45,125 nt of DNA, from positions 1 through 45,125 of the forward strand of contig CAZFPQ010000019.1 of NCBI GenBank assembly GCA_964521065.1, read 5' to 3'. A program made the position numbers and the translations under genes. The notes beneath the pieces were generated by a model that saw only the letters and a program-made list of their open reading frames with translations, was not told the origin of the DNA and ran no database searches. Below are positions 17,201-25,000 of the stretch, one piece after another; position 1 is the first letter of the stretch, and each line of letters begins with the position of its first letter. This DNA comes from CAYVAP01 sp964521065. Its GTDB lineage: Bacteria; Bacteroidota; Bacteroidia; J057.

Positions 17201-17360
17201 TAAGGAACAGGGAATACTAACATGTAAATTTTGCGCCGATACTTCATACCAGATCAAGGAGGAAAAATTGAGTTTGGCGAGCCAATCGAGCTTTTTTCTG
17301 ACGCTGAGATGGGATGAAAGATCAAGCAAAAGTGCATAGTTGTTTTTTGACTGGTCTAAA
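17201..17360 (+). mobile_element. MITE-like element, copy 1
   Basis: Matches 28771-28931. The core 17221-17353 aligns without gaps to 28792-28924, with about 10 mismatches in 133 bases by hand. The left end is TAAGGAACAG (17201-17210); the right end CTGGTCTAAA (17351-17360) is a decayed form of CTGTTCCTTA. No transposase is inside. It ends 29 bp before the Crp/Fnr gene start. Confidence 0.75.
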
Positions 17361-17389
17361 CTTATCAATCTCGCGGAAAGCAAAGCACG

Positions 17390-17962
17390 ATGAAGGAATC
17401 TCTGAAGCAGTACATCCTTGAGCGTGTAGTCCACCCGAAAGAGGAGGAAGTAAATGAGATCTTGGCTTTGTTTGAGGAAAAGCTGTATCGAAAAGGAGAT
17501 TTCTTCAAGAAGCCTTTTACCGTAGGGCCAGATGTAGCCTTTTTGTCCAAAGGAGCAGTCAGGGTCATCATTTACAAGCAAAGTGGTGAGGAAATCACCG
17601 CTAGGATCCGACAAGAAAACTCATTCATATTTGACCCTTTTCGCCTCAAAGGGATCGAAGTCTCTCCACTTGGCATCGAGTGTTTGGAAGACCTGACCCT
17701 CTTGGTCATGCCCATTGTGGACATGAAAGGACTGCTTGAGACAAACTTTGCATTAAACGTGGTGATTCGAGAACACCTGATGGAACAATTGGCTGAGGTA
17801 GCAGAAAGCCAGTACATGTTTTTGACCGGAACGGCAGAAGAGCGGTATAAATTCATCCTGAAAAACAATCCGGGTTTATTGAAGAAGTTTCCCCTTTACT
17901 TCATTGCTTCGATGATCGGGATTACTCCGACTCAGCTCAGCCGGATCAGAAAGAAAAAATAG
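17390..17962 (+). CDS. Crp/Fnr-family transcriptional regulator
   Basis: A 190-residue protein with a cyclic-nucleotide-binding-like beta-roll (about 25-115; LYRKGDFFKKPF, then FLSKGAVRVII and RIRQENSFIFDPF), a long dimer helix, and a short C-terminal HTH (PLYFIASMIGITPTQLSRIRKK). This compact form is common in Bacteroidota. It has no FNR iron-sulfur cysteines and lacks the cAMP-contacting Arg-x-Ala motif of true CRP, so its ligand is unknown. A MITE-like element ends just upstream. Two palindromes related to CTCAACA-AA-TGTTGAG lie downstream, before the DJ-1/sulfatase genes, and are the best candidates for its targets. Confidence 0.9.
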   Translation: MKESLKQYILERVVHPKEEEVNEILALFEEKLYRKGDFFKKPFTVGPDVAFLSKGAVRVIIYKQSGEEITARIRQENSFIFDPFRLKGIEVSPLGIECLEDLTLLVMPIVDMKGLLETNFALNVVIREHLMEQLAEVAESQYMFLTGTAEERYKFILKNNPGLLKKFPLYFIASMIGITPTQLSRIRKKK

Positions 17963-17975
17963 CTAGGCTGTATTT

Positions 17976-17991
17976 CTCACCATTTGTTGAG
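17976..17991. promoter_or_regulatory. Imperfect palindrome, Crp/Fnr-type site candidate
   Basis: CTCACCATTTGTTGAG, a variant of the perfect palindrome at 18095-18110 and sharing the same ATTTCTCA lead-in. It starts 13 bp after the regulator's stop codon. Confidence 0.4.
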
Positions 17992-18007
17992 CAGGCCTGG
18001 CCGTAAA

Positions 18008-18045
18008 AACTCCAATTTCATCTTGTCAAAAAACAAGATGGAGTT
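18008..18045 (+). terminator. Stem-loop after the Crp/Fnr gene
   Basis: CATCTTGT (18019-18026) pairs with ACAAGATG (18033-18040) over a 6-base loop; AACTC/GAGTT extends the stem across a bulge. No T-tract follows, so termination is only possible. Confidence 0.4.
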
Positions 18046-18094
18046 CCTAGCTTCACCTCAAGCGAATGTTAAGTGTTGGTAAACGAGCGTATTT

Positions 18095-18110
18095 CTCAAC
18101 AAATGTTGAG
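18095..18110. promoter_or_regulatory. Perfect 16-bp palindrome, Crp/Fnr-type operator candidate
   Basis: CTCAACA-AA-TGTTGAG, 53 bp before the DJ-1 lipoprotein start. The two-fold symmetry and TGTTGA half-site resemble Crp/Fnr-family operators, and a Crp/Fnr gene lies immediately upstream. Confidence 0.5.
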
Positions 18111-18163
18111 TGGTCACGCCCTTCATCTTATTTACCTTTCCTGTCAAAAGCCAGAACTACAAA

Positions 18164-19009
18164 ATGAAAAACCTTATTGTTTCAGCGGCGCTGTTTACCC
18201 TCCTCGCATTTGGGCTAACAAGCTGCTCATCCATCTTGAAATCAAAGGGAGTACACCCAGATTACGATAGCGAAACCTTTTCCCTTGAGGGCAAAAAAGC
18301 CCTGATCGTCACGACCAGTCACGCCGTGCTCAGCAAACCTGGCGAAACAGAAGGAGATCCCACGGGCGTATTTGCTTCGGAAATGACCATTCCCTACTAT
18401 GAGTTTCAGGACTTTGGCAACATGGAAGTCCACGTGGCCAGCATCCAAGGAGGAGACATTCCCATTGACCCCAAATCGTTCAAGAGGGCGATTCGAGCTG
18501 ATGAGGATGAACGCTTCTTAGAGGACGAAATTTTTCAGGAGAAAGTCAAAAAGTCCATTCCCGTCTTCTCGGTCGATTTCAAAGACTATGACGTGGTGTT
18601 CTTTGCCGGAGGCTGGGGCGCAGCGTATGACATGGGATCGGAAGAACTAGGAGAAAAGGTATCAGAGGCCTATTACAATTCTGACCTCATTTTTGGCAGC
18701 GTGTGTCATGGGGCACTCGCCTTTACTACCGCCAAAGACAAAAATGGGGAGCCCCTGATTAAAGGACGCACCATGACGGGAGTGACCCAAAACCAGCTCG
18801 ATCAACTTGGCATCGCCTTTACCCCTCTTCACCCAGAAAAAGAGCTCAAAGACGCTGGGGCCGACTACCAATGCAGCACGGGAAGAAGGGACTTCTTCGA
18901 GACTTTAACCGTGGTGGATGAAGAGAAGCGTTTTGTAACAGGGCAAAATCAGAACTCGGGGCATGAAACCTCCCAGAAGATCATGGAAGTCCTGAAAGAT
19001 CAAGAATAA
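18164..19009 (+). CDS. DJ-1/PfpI-family lipoprotein
   Basis: The ATG at 18164 gives 281 residues with a lipobox (FGLTSC, Cys 21); an upstream ATG at 18110 would add 18 residues and spoil the signal. The domain is a class I glutamine amidotransferase-like / DJ-1 fold of the Hsp31 type: conserved Glu 73 in the TGVFASEMTIPYYEF region, GGWGAAYDM, and the nucleophile elbow SVCHGALAF with C181-H182. Hsp31-like proteins are glyoxalases, deglycases or chaperones in the cytoplasm; a lipid-anchored, envelope-located form is unusual. It is followed 13 bp later by a sulfatase gene, so the two probably form an operon, preceded by the palindrome at 18095. Confidence 0.88.
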   Translation: MKNLIVSAALFTLLAFGLTSCSSILKSKGVHPDYDSETFSLEGKKALIVTTSHAVLSKPGETEGDPTGVFASEMTIPYYEFQDFGNMEVHVASIQGGDIPIDPKSFKRAIRADEDERFLEDEIFQEKVKKSIPVFSVDFKDYDVVFFAGGWGAAYDMGSEELGEKVSEAYYNSDLIFGSVCHGALAFTTAKDKNGEPLIKGRTMTGVTQNQLDQLGIAFTPLHPEKELKDAGADYQCSTGRRDFFETLTVVDEEKRFVTGQNQNSGHETSQKIMEVLKDQE

Positions 19010-19022
19010 AACATAAGCACTG

Positions 19023-20699
19023 ATGAAGTCATCTATTTTCCTGGTTCTGATCTGCCTCATCGGGGTTCCAGTCCAGAGCTTGGCGCAAAACAGGACGGCT
19101 GTGACTCTCCCTAATATCGTGGTGATCTTGGTGGACGATGCGGGATTGATGGATTTTGGCGCGTTTGGAGGAGAAGCCTTAACCCCCCACATCGATAGTC
19201 TAGCTCAAAGCGGCATCATGTTTACCAACATGCATGCATCTCCCGTTTGTGCTCCTTCCAGGGCCATGCTCATGACGGGATCTGACAGCCACTTGGCGGG
19301 CGTTGCCAACCTCCCGGAGATGTTGCCCAAAGAATACCAAGACATAGAAGGATACGAAGGGGTTCTCAACAACAAAGTCCAAACCATTGCCACACGGCTA
19401 AAAGAACTGGATTACAGCACCTTCGTTACTGGAAAATGGCACCTGGGTTACGATGAATATACCCTACCCAACCAGCGAGGCTTTGACCGTTCCTTTATCC
19501 TTTCCGGCTCTGGAGCGGACAATTTTGAAGCGGAAGGCTATTTGCCCTTTAAGACCAAGGCCCAATGGTTTGCCGATGGGGTCAAGGCCGATTTGCCCGA
19601 AGACTTTTATTCTTCGGAGTTTTACATAGACCAAATGATCCGCTTTCACGAAGAAGGAGATTTCTCTAAACCCTTTTTCTCCTTCATTTCCTTCCAAGCC
19701 ATCCACGCTCCGATCCAGGCTCCCAAGGAGTTTGTGGAAAAATATCAAGCGGTATATGAAGCGGGCTGGGACGTAATGAGGAAACAGCGATACGAGAAGG
19801 CCAAACAACTTGGGATCATTCCCGAAGGAGCTGAGATGAACCCCAGCTTCGACAGCTTTAGAAAATGGGATGAGCTTCCAGAAGATAAACAGCAACAGTA
19901 TGTCATAGATATCGCCATGACGGCGGGCATGTTGGAGGCAGTGGATCACCACGTGGGAAGATACATCGACTACCTGGCAGAGAAAGGACTGGCAGAAAAC
20001 ACCGTTTTCGTGGTCACTTCTGACAATGGCCCTGATGGAGGCGACTATGAAGGATTGTTGCGCTGGGCCCAGCGACAAGGATTTCATAAAGACTTTGAGA
20101 ACTACGGAGGCAAACGATATTATGGATGCATCGGTCCTGAGTATGCATCCGCTCTGGCTGCTCCTTTCTCTTACTACAAATACTACACGGGAGAAGGCGG
20201 GCTACGGGTGCCCATGCTCATTTCTGGTAAGAACATACCCCAAGGTCGGCAGGATCATAGCTTTTGTTTCTTCACGGATATCGCTCCCACCCTTTACGAC
20301 TTAGTGGGACTTTCTACCTCCGCTAATGAAGGCTATGCGCCCATTACCGGAAAAAGCATGCTGCCCCACATTCAAGATCCTGAGATCCCCATCTACCGTG
20401 ATGATGAAGGCGTAGGCTTGGAGGCAGCCGGCAGTTCTGCCTATTTCATGGCCGGATATAAAATTGTAAAAAACAATGGCCCCTTGGGCGACAAGCAATG
20501 GAAAATGTATGACCTACGCACGGATCCTACTGAAACCACTGACCTCTCAGCTGATCAACCTATAAGGTTTCAGATGATGCTTTGTAAGTACCAGGAATTT
20601 GCCCGAGAAGTAGGGGTGCAGTCCATGCCTGATAAGTATAGTGCGGAAGGCGAAGTGGGGAAAAAATCCATGAGGGCGGTATTGAATCCGTTTAAGTGA
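19023..20699 (+). CDS. Periplasmic sulfatase (arylsulfatase family)
   Basis: A 558-residue protein with a signal peptide (FLVLICLIGVPVQSLAQ). The sulfatase motif CAPSR at 76-80 carries the cysteine that becomes formylglycine, followed by AMLMTG; the metal-binding VDDAG (D38, D39) and the late SDNGPDGG (Asp/Asn metal ligands) are present, as is TGKWHLG. It hydrolyses a sulfate ester in the periplasm; the substrate cannot be told. It resembles type-A arylsulfatases (Ca2+-dependent). No formylglycine-generating or anaerobic maturase gene is visible here, so maturation is encoded elsewhere. It shares an operon with the DJ-1 lipoprotein. Confidence 0.93.
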   Translation: MKSSIFLVLICLIGVPVQSLAQNRTAVTLPNIVVILVDDAGLMDFGAFGGEALTPHIDSLAQSGIMFTNMHASPVCAPSRAMLMTGSDSHLAGVANLPEMLPKEYQDIEGYEGVLNNKVQTIATRLKELDYSTFVTGKWHLGYDEYTLPNQRGFDRSFILSGSGADNFEAEGYLPFKTKAQWFADGVKADLPEDFYSSEFYIDQMIRFHEEGDFSKPFFSFISFQAIHAPIQAPKEFVEKYQAVYEAGWDVMRKQRYEKAKQLGIIPEGAEMNPSFDSFRKWDELPEDKQQQYVIDIAMTAGMLEAVDHHVGRYIDYLAEKGLAENTVFVVTSDNGPDGGDYEGLLRWAQRQGFHKDFENYGGKRYYGCIGPEYASALAAPFSYYKYYTGEGGLRVPMLISGKNIPQGRQDHSFCFFTDIAPTLYDLVGLSTSANEGYAPITGKSMLPHIQDPEIPIYRDDEGVGLEAAGSSAYFMAGYKIVKNNGPLGDKQWKMYDLRTDPTETTDLSADQPIRFQMMLCKYQEFAREVGVQSMPDKYSAEGEVGKKSMRAVLNPFK

Positions 20700-20850
20700 A
20701 AATAAGCGTAACAAGTGTTTTCCAACCACTTAACACCATTCCCCCTCCTTACAATGACCGATTGGGCCACCCTCGGCGTCCTTTTGAGCCTCTGCCTCTT
20801 CAAAAGAATCTAGGATTGGATGCTGCCTATGATTTTCCTCCACCCACGCA

Positions 20851-22560
20851 TTACTTCTGCCCATCTCCCTTTTTCCCCATGATCCTCACTCCCCCCAAAG
20901 CACCCCCAGCAAACAGCTCACTGATGCTTTGGTACAAGAGACGGCGGTTGTTGTAAATCTTCTTACCAAAGAATTCCTCGTTGAACGCTTCATTGGCCAC
21001 GAAAGACTCATATCGCTGCTGGGTCCAATCGGTCCAGGCCACGCTCATGTCATGTACTTCTAGGTTCACAAACCCAGCTTGCTTTAGCTCTTTCACATAG
21101 TCCTCTACCCTCGTCACACTCAGGGCACTTACGGTATGGCGCAAAGTGTGAGACTCTTGACCAGAGAGGCCCGAACCTTTTTCTACCAAGTCTTCAATGA
21201 CAAAAGATCCTCCAGGCTTGAGCAAGGAAAAGCTTTTTTGCAGCACTTTTTCTCGATTAGGAAAGTGGAGAAAAGCCAATAAGGAAACGAAATGATCAAA
21301 CAGTTCATCTGGCTCATAATCCAACAAGTCCTGAGTCACAAACTGCACTTGATCCGAAAGTCCCGTACGTTGGGTGAGATCTCGGGCCAAACGATTCAAA
21401 TCTGCTTGAACTTCAATGCCGACGACCTCACATGCTGCCTCCTTAGCTAGGACACGTGCAGTACCTCCTACCCCACTCCCTAAGTCTGCGACTCGGTCAC
21501 GGCCCTGTATCCCCAGCAGACCAATGAGCTCACGCGAAGTTTCCTCCCCTAGGTAATGATACTGATCCAAGTGGCCCAGAGCCGTCAAGTCAGAGACCTG
21601 CAAGGGGCCTTCGGCCTTGCCACGCAGGGCCAACATCTGATAAGTACTGGCTACTCGCCAGTCATACATTACCGAAGACAATCGCTGAGGGGAGGCCTTG
21701 CAGTAGGGCGCTACCAAAGCTTCCGAGGAGGTCCCCTCTTCAATCACCTGCGCAGCCACCAGCAATTTCTGGATGCGGTCCAAAGAGGCCACTTCGATCT
21801 CAGGACGAATGAGCCATTCGGTTTGTTGGTACCAGTCCTTTAGGTCAGCCTCCTGCTGTTGGTATCGCTCGGCCAAAAAGGGAATGAGCTGATCCTCTGT
21901 CTTTAAATATCTGGCTTTTCGAATTTCAAATAGCAGATCTTCTAATACCTCAGGATCAGACTCAAACAATTCTGGACGACCTAAGATCACAAAACATGGC
22001 CACTCAGTTCTCACTTCCCCCAGTCGGCGAAACTCCCCCGCATCGACCGTAGGCTTGGTGGTATACTTTTCCCACAAAAAAGCATCGGCACTTCCCTCAG
22101 CCAAGGCTTTACGCGCGCCATCAAAATTCTGGACCACGACAAATTGAAGTTCCTGGGGATCCCAGCCGCGCTGTTGCGCATGGAGCAAGGCCATAAGATG
22201 TGAACCAGAGCCATAGCGACTGATGGCAAAGCGACTTCCTTCCAGGGTACTGGGATGGTCGATGTCAGAAGGGCCCCACACATGGACCCCCCAAATTAAG
22301 GGGCTTTGTACGTAGGTCCCCAATATTCTCGCTTCATTGCCTGCAATCATGTCTGCCACCGCTCCCTCTGCAAGCACCACCGCTAGGTCCAGTTCTCCTT
22401 TCCGAAGTGCTCGGCACATGGCGCCTGTTCCTCCAGGAAAATCCTGCCAAGTCAGTTCTATGCCTTGAGCCGTCAACAATTTCTTTTCATTGGCCAGGTG
22501 CCAAGGAAAATTAAAATGCTCAGGCACTCCGCCAATACGCAGGGATAAGGTTGGGTCCAT
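20851..22560 (-). CDS. Fusion of PBP-fold (type 2) domain and SAM methyltransferase
   Basis: A single 569-residue frame. Residues ~1-275 are a type 2 periplasmic-binding-protein fold (NMT1/SsuA-like: RIGGVPEHFNFPWHLA, FPGGTGAMCRALRKGELDLA, SPLIWGVHV, AISRYGSGSHLM) resembling a stand-alone Bacteroidota family. There is no signal peptide, so the domain is cytoplasmic and not a transporter part. Residues ~330-569 are a class I methyltransferase: LDQYHYLGEE, motif I VADLGSGVGGTAR (D359), then the acidic GIEVQ and FVTQDLLDYE, near sarcosine/GSMT-like enzymes. The binding domain may present a substrate to the enzyme or sense it. It lies 57 bp after a TrpF-like gene on the same strand. I do not know this fusion from characterised proteins. 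Confidence 0.8.
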   Translation of the reverse strand: MDPTLSLRIGGVPEHFNFPWHLANEKKLLTAQGIELTWQDFPGGTGAMCRALRKGELDLAVVLAEGAVADMIAGNEARILGTYVQSPLIWGVHVWGPSDIDHPSTLEGSRFAISRYGSGSHLMALLHAQQRGWDPQELQFVVVQNFDGARKALAEGSADAFLWEKYTTKPTVDAGEFRRLGEVRTEWPCFVILGRPELFESDPEVLEDLLFEIRKARYLKTEDQLIPFLAERYQQQEADLKDWYQQTEWLIRPEIEVASLDRIQKLLVAAQVIEEGTSSEALVAPYCKASPQRLSSVMYDWRVASTYQMLALRGKAEGPLQVSDLTALGHLDQYHYLGEETSRELIGLLGIQGRDRVADLGSGVGGTARVLAKEAACEVVGIEVQADLNRLARDLTQRTGLSDQVQFVTQDLLDYEPDELFDHFVSLLAFLHFPNREKVLQKSFSLLKPGGSFVIEDLVEKGSGLSGQESHTLRHTVSALSVTRVEDYVKELKQAGFVNLEVHDMSVAWTDWTQQRYESFVANEAFNEEFFGKKIYNNRRLLYQSISELFAGGALGGVRIMGKKGDGQK

Positions 22561-22617
22561 GGTCAGTAGCTTACTTTAAGAAAGAAAAGGTGGTTTTCAA
22601 TATTTGCCGCCTGGTGG

Positions 22618-23277
22618 CTATAGGCTCATTACTTGCTCCATAAAGCTGGCCAGCTTGGCCTCATCTAAATGTCCCTGGGACCTGACTCCAGAGCAAAGGT
22701 CCAAGCCGTAAGGCTGTACAGCTTCCACGGCCGCTTGAACGTTTTCAGCTTTTAAGCCTCCGGCCAAAAAGACTGGAACCCCCACTTGCTCCACAATCTG
22801 TCGGCTGATGTTCCAGTTGTGGGTGCGGCCAGTCCCACCTAGCTCCTTCACGGCAGCGTAGGGATTCCCACTGTCCAACAGAAGTGCATCTACTTCAGGA
22901 GCAATCTTTAAAGATTCATCCAGCGAACTCTCCCCTATTACATGTATGACTTGGACCAGCTTTACTCCAGGAATTCGCTCTCTCAAGGTTTTATACGTTG
23001 AGAAAGGAACTGAATCTACGATTTGAATGGTACTCGGAAGGGTTTTGCGATAGTGTGCCTCTATACCCCTAGCCTCTGTTTCACTGGTTAGCAAAAAGCT
23101 GCTAACGCCTGGAGGTGTGGCCTGGGTCAGGGTCAGGATTTGCTCATCAGGTATGACCCCAGGACCACTAGGCATGTTGCCCACTAGCCCCAATGCTGAA
23201 GCTCCGTATTGGATGGCCAACTGAGCCTCATTCCAACTGGAGATACAGCAGATCTTGATACGTGGACGCGTGTTCAT
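22618..23277 (-). CDS. Phosphoribosylanthranilate isomerase-like (TrpF paralogue)
   Basis: A 219-residue TIM-barrel protein of TrpF size. The general base Cys is present in KICCISS (C10), the general acid Asp in DALLLDS (D135), and the phosphate-binding GGTGRTHNW and LAGGLKAENV loops are clear. But the loop that in true TrpF carries the substrate-binding Arg (Ser-Pro/Lys-Arg-Tyr) reads NMPSGPGVI, without an Arg, and the residue after the catalytic Cys is Cys instead of Gly. No other trp gene is nearby; the partner is the PBP/methyltransferase fusion downstream. So it may isomerise a different phosphoribosyl-amine-type compound. I leave the symbol blank for this reason. Confidence 0.75.
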   Translation of the reverse strand: MNTRPRIKICCISSWNEAQLAIQYGASALGLVGNMPSGPGVIPDEQILTLTQATPPGVSSFLLTSETEARGIEAHYRKTLPSTIQIVDSVPFSTYKTLRERIPGVKLVQVIHVIGESSLDESLKIAPEVDALLLDSGNPYAAVKELGGTGRTHNWNISRQIVEQVGVPVFLAGGLKAENVQAAVEAVQPYGLDLCSGVRSQGHLDEAKLASFMEQVMSL

Positions 23278-23413
23278 GAGAGCAAACTACTACTTTTCTT
23301 TTGCTTCCAATCAAAGAAGGAATGTGAAAAGTCATTCCAATTACAGGAATTCCTCATCTTTCCGGGAAAGGCCCGATAGCATCTTAGGGGCAAAATTGTT
23401 TCAAGACTTTTTT

Positions 23414-24865
23414 ATGTCTACTTCTTCCCGTCCCAAGACCACGAACATCCCGGACATAGACTACGAGGCGTTCCGCGATACCATTGCTACCGTAGATTCG
23501 GCAGGTAAGCGAGTCTGGGTTCATCCCAAAAAGCCCAAAGGGCCTTTTCACCAACGGAGAGTTTGGGTCACCATTTTCCTCTTAGGGCTATTTTTCATCA
23601 ACCCATTCATCGAAATCAATGGTCGGCCTTGGCTGCTATTCAACCTACTTGAAAGGAAGTTCATCTTATTTGGCTTGGCTTTTTGGCCCCAAGATTTTCA
23701 CCTCCTCGCACTTTCGTTAATCACATTTTTTGTATTCATCGTGCTCTTCACGGTGGTATTTGGTCGCCTCTGGTGTGGCTGGGCCTGCCCCCAGACCTTG
23801 TTCATGGAAATGGTTTTTCGAAAGGTTGAATATCTCATTGATGGGGACCGACCCAAGCAACTGAAACTGGCTCGACAGCCTTGGAACACAGAAAAAATCT
23901 GGAAACGCAGTCTCAAGTGGGGCATTTTCTTGTTGATCTCCTTTGTCATTGGCAACTGGGTAATGATGTACATGGTAAGCAAGGATGTCTGGATGCAAAT
24001 GGTAATAGATGGCCCCATGGCCCACCAAAACCTATTTGGAGGAGTTGTGGCATTTACGGGAATATTCTTTTTTGTTTTTGCTTATCTCCGGGAACAGGCT
24101 TGCATTGCCATTTGTCCCTATGGAAGGTTACAAGGAGTTTTGCTGGGCAAAGATTCCCTCACGGTGGCCTACGACTGGATCAGGGGAGAGCCTAGGGAAA
24201 GAATCCGCAAAGGCCAAGACCGTAAAAGTGGGGACTGTATTGCTTGCGGCCTCTGCGTCCAGGTCTGTCCCACCGGGATTGACATCAAAGATGGAACCCA
24301 GCTAGAATGTGTCAATTGCACGGCCTGCATGGATGTTTGTGACGAAGTCATGGACAAAGTGGGTTTTGAGCGAGGGCTCATTCGGATTGCCTCACAGAGC
24401 CAGATAGAGCGGGGAGAAGGGTTTCGTTTTACCCCCCGCGTTTTGGCCTACTCTGCTGTTTTAGTTGTATTGATGGCCATCACAGGGTTTTCGATTGCGA
24501 ATCGGGAGGACGTAGAAGCGACTATTTTGCGGACTTCCGGTACCATGACCCAAACCACGGAAGATGGCTACCTTTCAAACCTCTACAACTTCAACATCGT
24601 CAACAAGACCATGGAGGAGTTCCCCATCCATCTGCGCGTGGTGAAGCCGGAAGGCGCTCGTCTACGGCGGGTGGGAGATGGCCACCAGTTGATCTCTGCC
24701 CAAGGAATCGTGAAGGGAGCCTTCTTTATTGATCTACCTCCTGAGCAAGTTCAAAGTAGGAAACTGAAGGTAGAGCTAGAAGTATACACGGAATCTGAAG
24801 GGGAAGAAAGGCGGCTGGACTACATCAAAACAGGTTTCCTAGGTCCCCTTGTTTTGCCCAAGTAA
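23414..24865 (+). CDS. ccoG: Cytochrome c oxidase accessory protein CcoG
   Basis: The ATG at 23414 is chosen (483 residues); an in-frame ATG at 23255 overlaps the TrpF-like gene's start and adds an unrelated extension. The features are RdxA/FixG/CcoG: several N-terminal membrane helices, LWCGWACPQTLFMEM, REQACIAICPYGRLQG, two 4Fe-4S motifs CIACGLCVQVCPTG and CVNCTACMDVC (about residues 275-310), a further helix, and a C-terminal Ig-like beta domain. CcoG reduces copper for cbb3 oxidase assembly. No ccoNOP or copper ATPase genes are visible in the window, so its oxidase must be encoded elsewhere. Confidence 0.93.
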   Translation: MSTSSRPKTTNIPDIDYEAFRDTIATVDSAGKRVWVHPKKPKGPFHQRRVWVTIFLLGLFFINPFIEINGRPWLLFNLLERKFILFGLAFWPQDFHLLALSLITFFVFIVLFTVVFGRLWCGWACPQTLFMEMVFRKVEYLIDGDRPKQLKLARQPWNTEKIWKRSLKWGIFLLISFVIGNWVMMYMVSKDVWMQMVIDGPMAHQNLFGGVVAFTGIFFFVFAYLREQACIAICPYGRLQGVLLGKDSLTVAYDWIRGEPRERIRKGQDRKSGDCIACGLCVQVCPTGIDIKDGTQLECVNCTACMDVCDEVMDKVGFERGLIRIASQSQIERGEGFRFTPRVLAYSAVLVVLMAITGFSIANREDVEATILRTSGTMTQTTEDGYLSNLYNFNIVNKTMEEFPIHLRVVKPEGARLRRVGDGHQLISAQGIVKGAFFIDLPPEQVQSRKLKVELEVYTESEGEERRLDYIKTGFLGPLVLPK

Positions 24866-24919
24866 AAAGAGCCAAGTCAAACGATGGAATAACTCTTAAT
24901 CCAAAATCTGGGTGACAAC

Positions 24920-24954
24920 TTTGCAATTGATTCGTCAAATGATTTGTAATTTTC
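24920..24954 (+). promoter_or_regulatory. Bacteroidota-type promoter for the DUF3078 gene
   Basis: TTTG (24920-24923) and TAATTTTC (24947-24954, one mismatch to TAnnTTTG) with a 23-base spacer, at the long end of the known range. Start of transcription would be near 24961. Confidence 0.4.
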
Positions 24955-24956
24955 GG

Positions 24957-24974
24957 CGGTGAAAAACATCACCG
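24957..24974. promoter_or_regulatory. 18-bp perfect palindrome at likely transcription start
   Basis: CGGTGA-AAAACA-TCACCG. It overlaps the predicted start of the DUF3078 transcript, so it could be an operator or a 5' hairpin. Confidence 0.45.
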
Positions 24975-25000
24975 ATCATATTCTAATCATCCCTTGAATT

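Noticed and set aside
17165..17614. A 149-residue minus-strand ORF through the MITE and the Crp/Fnr start
   Set aside because: It crosses a mobile element and the antisense of a clear gene; the matching frame in copy 2 has a stop.
22618..23277. A plain trpF assignment
   Set aside because: The substrate-binding Arg loop is missing and no trp genes are nearby, so the standard function is not supported.
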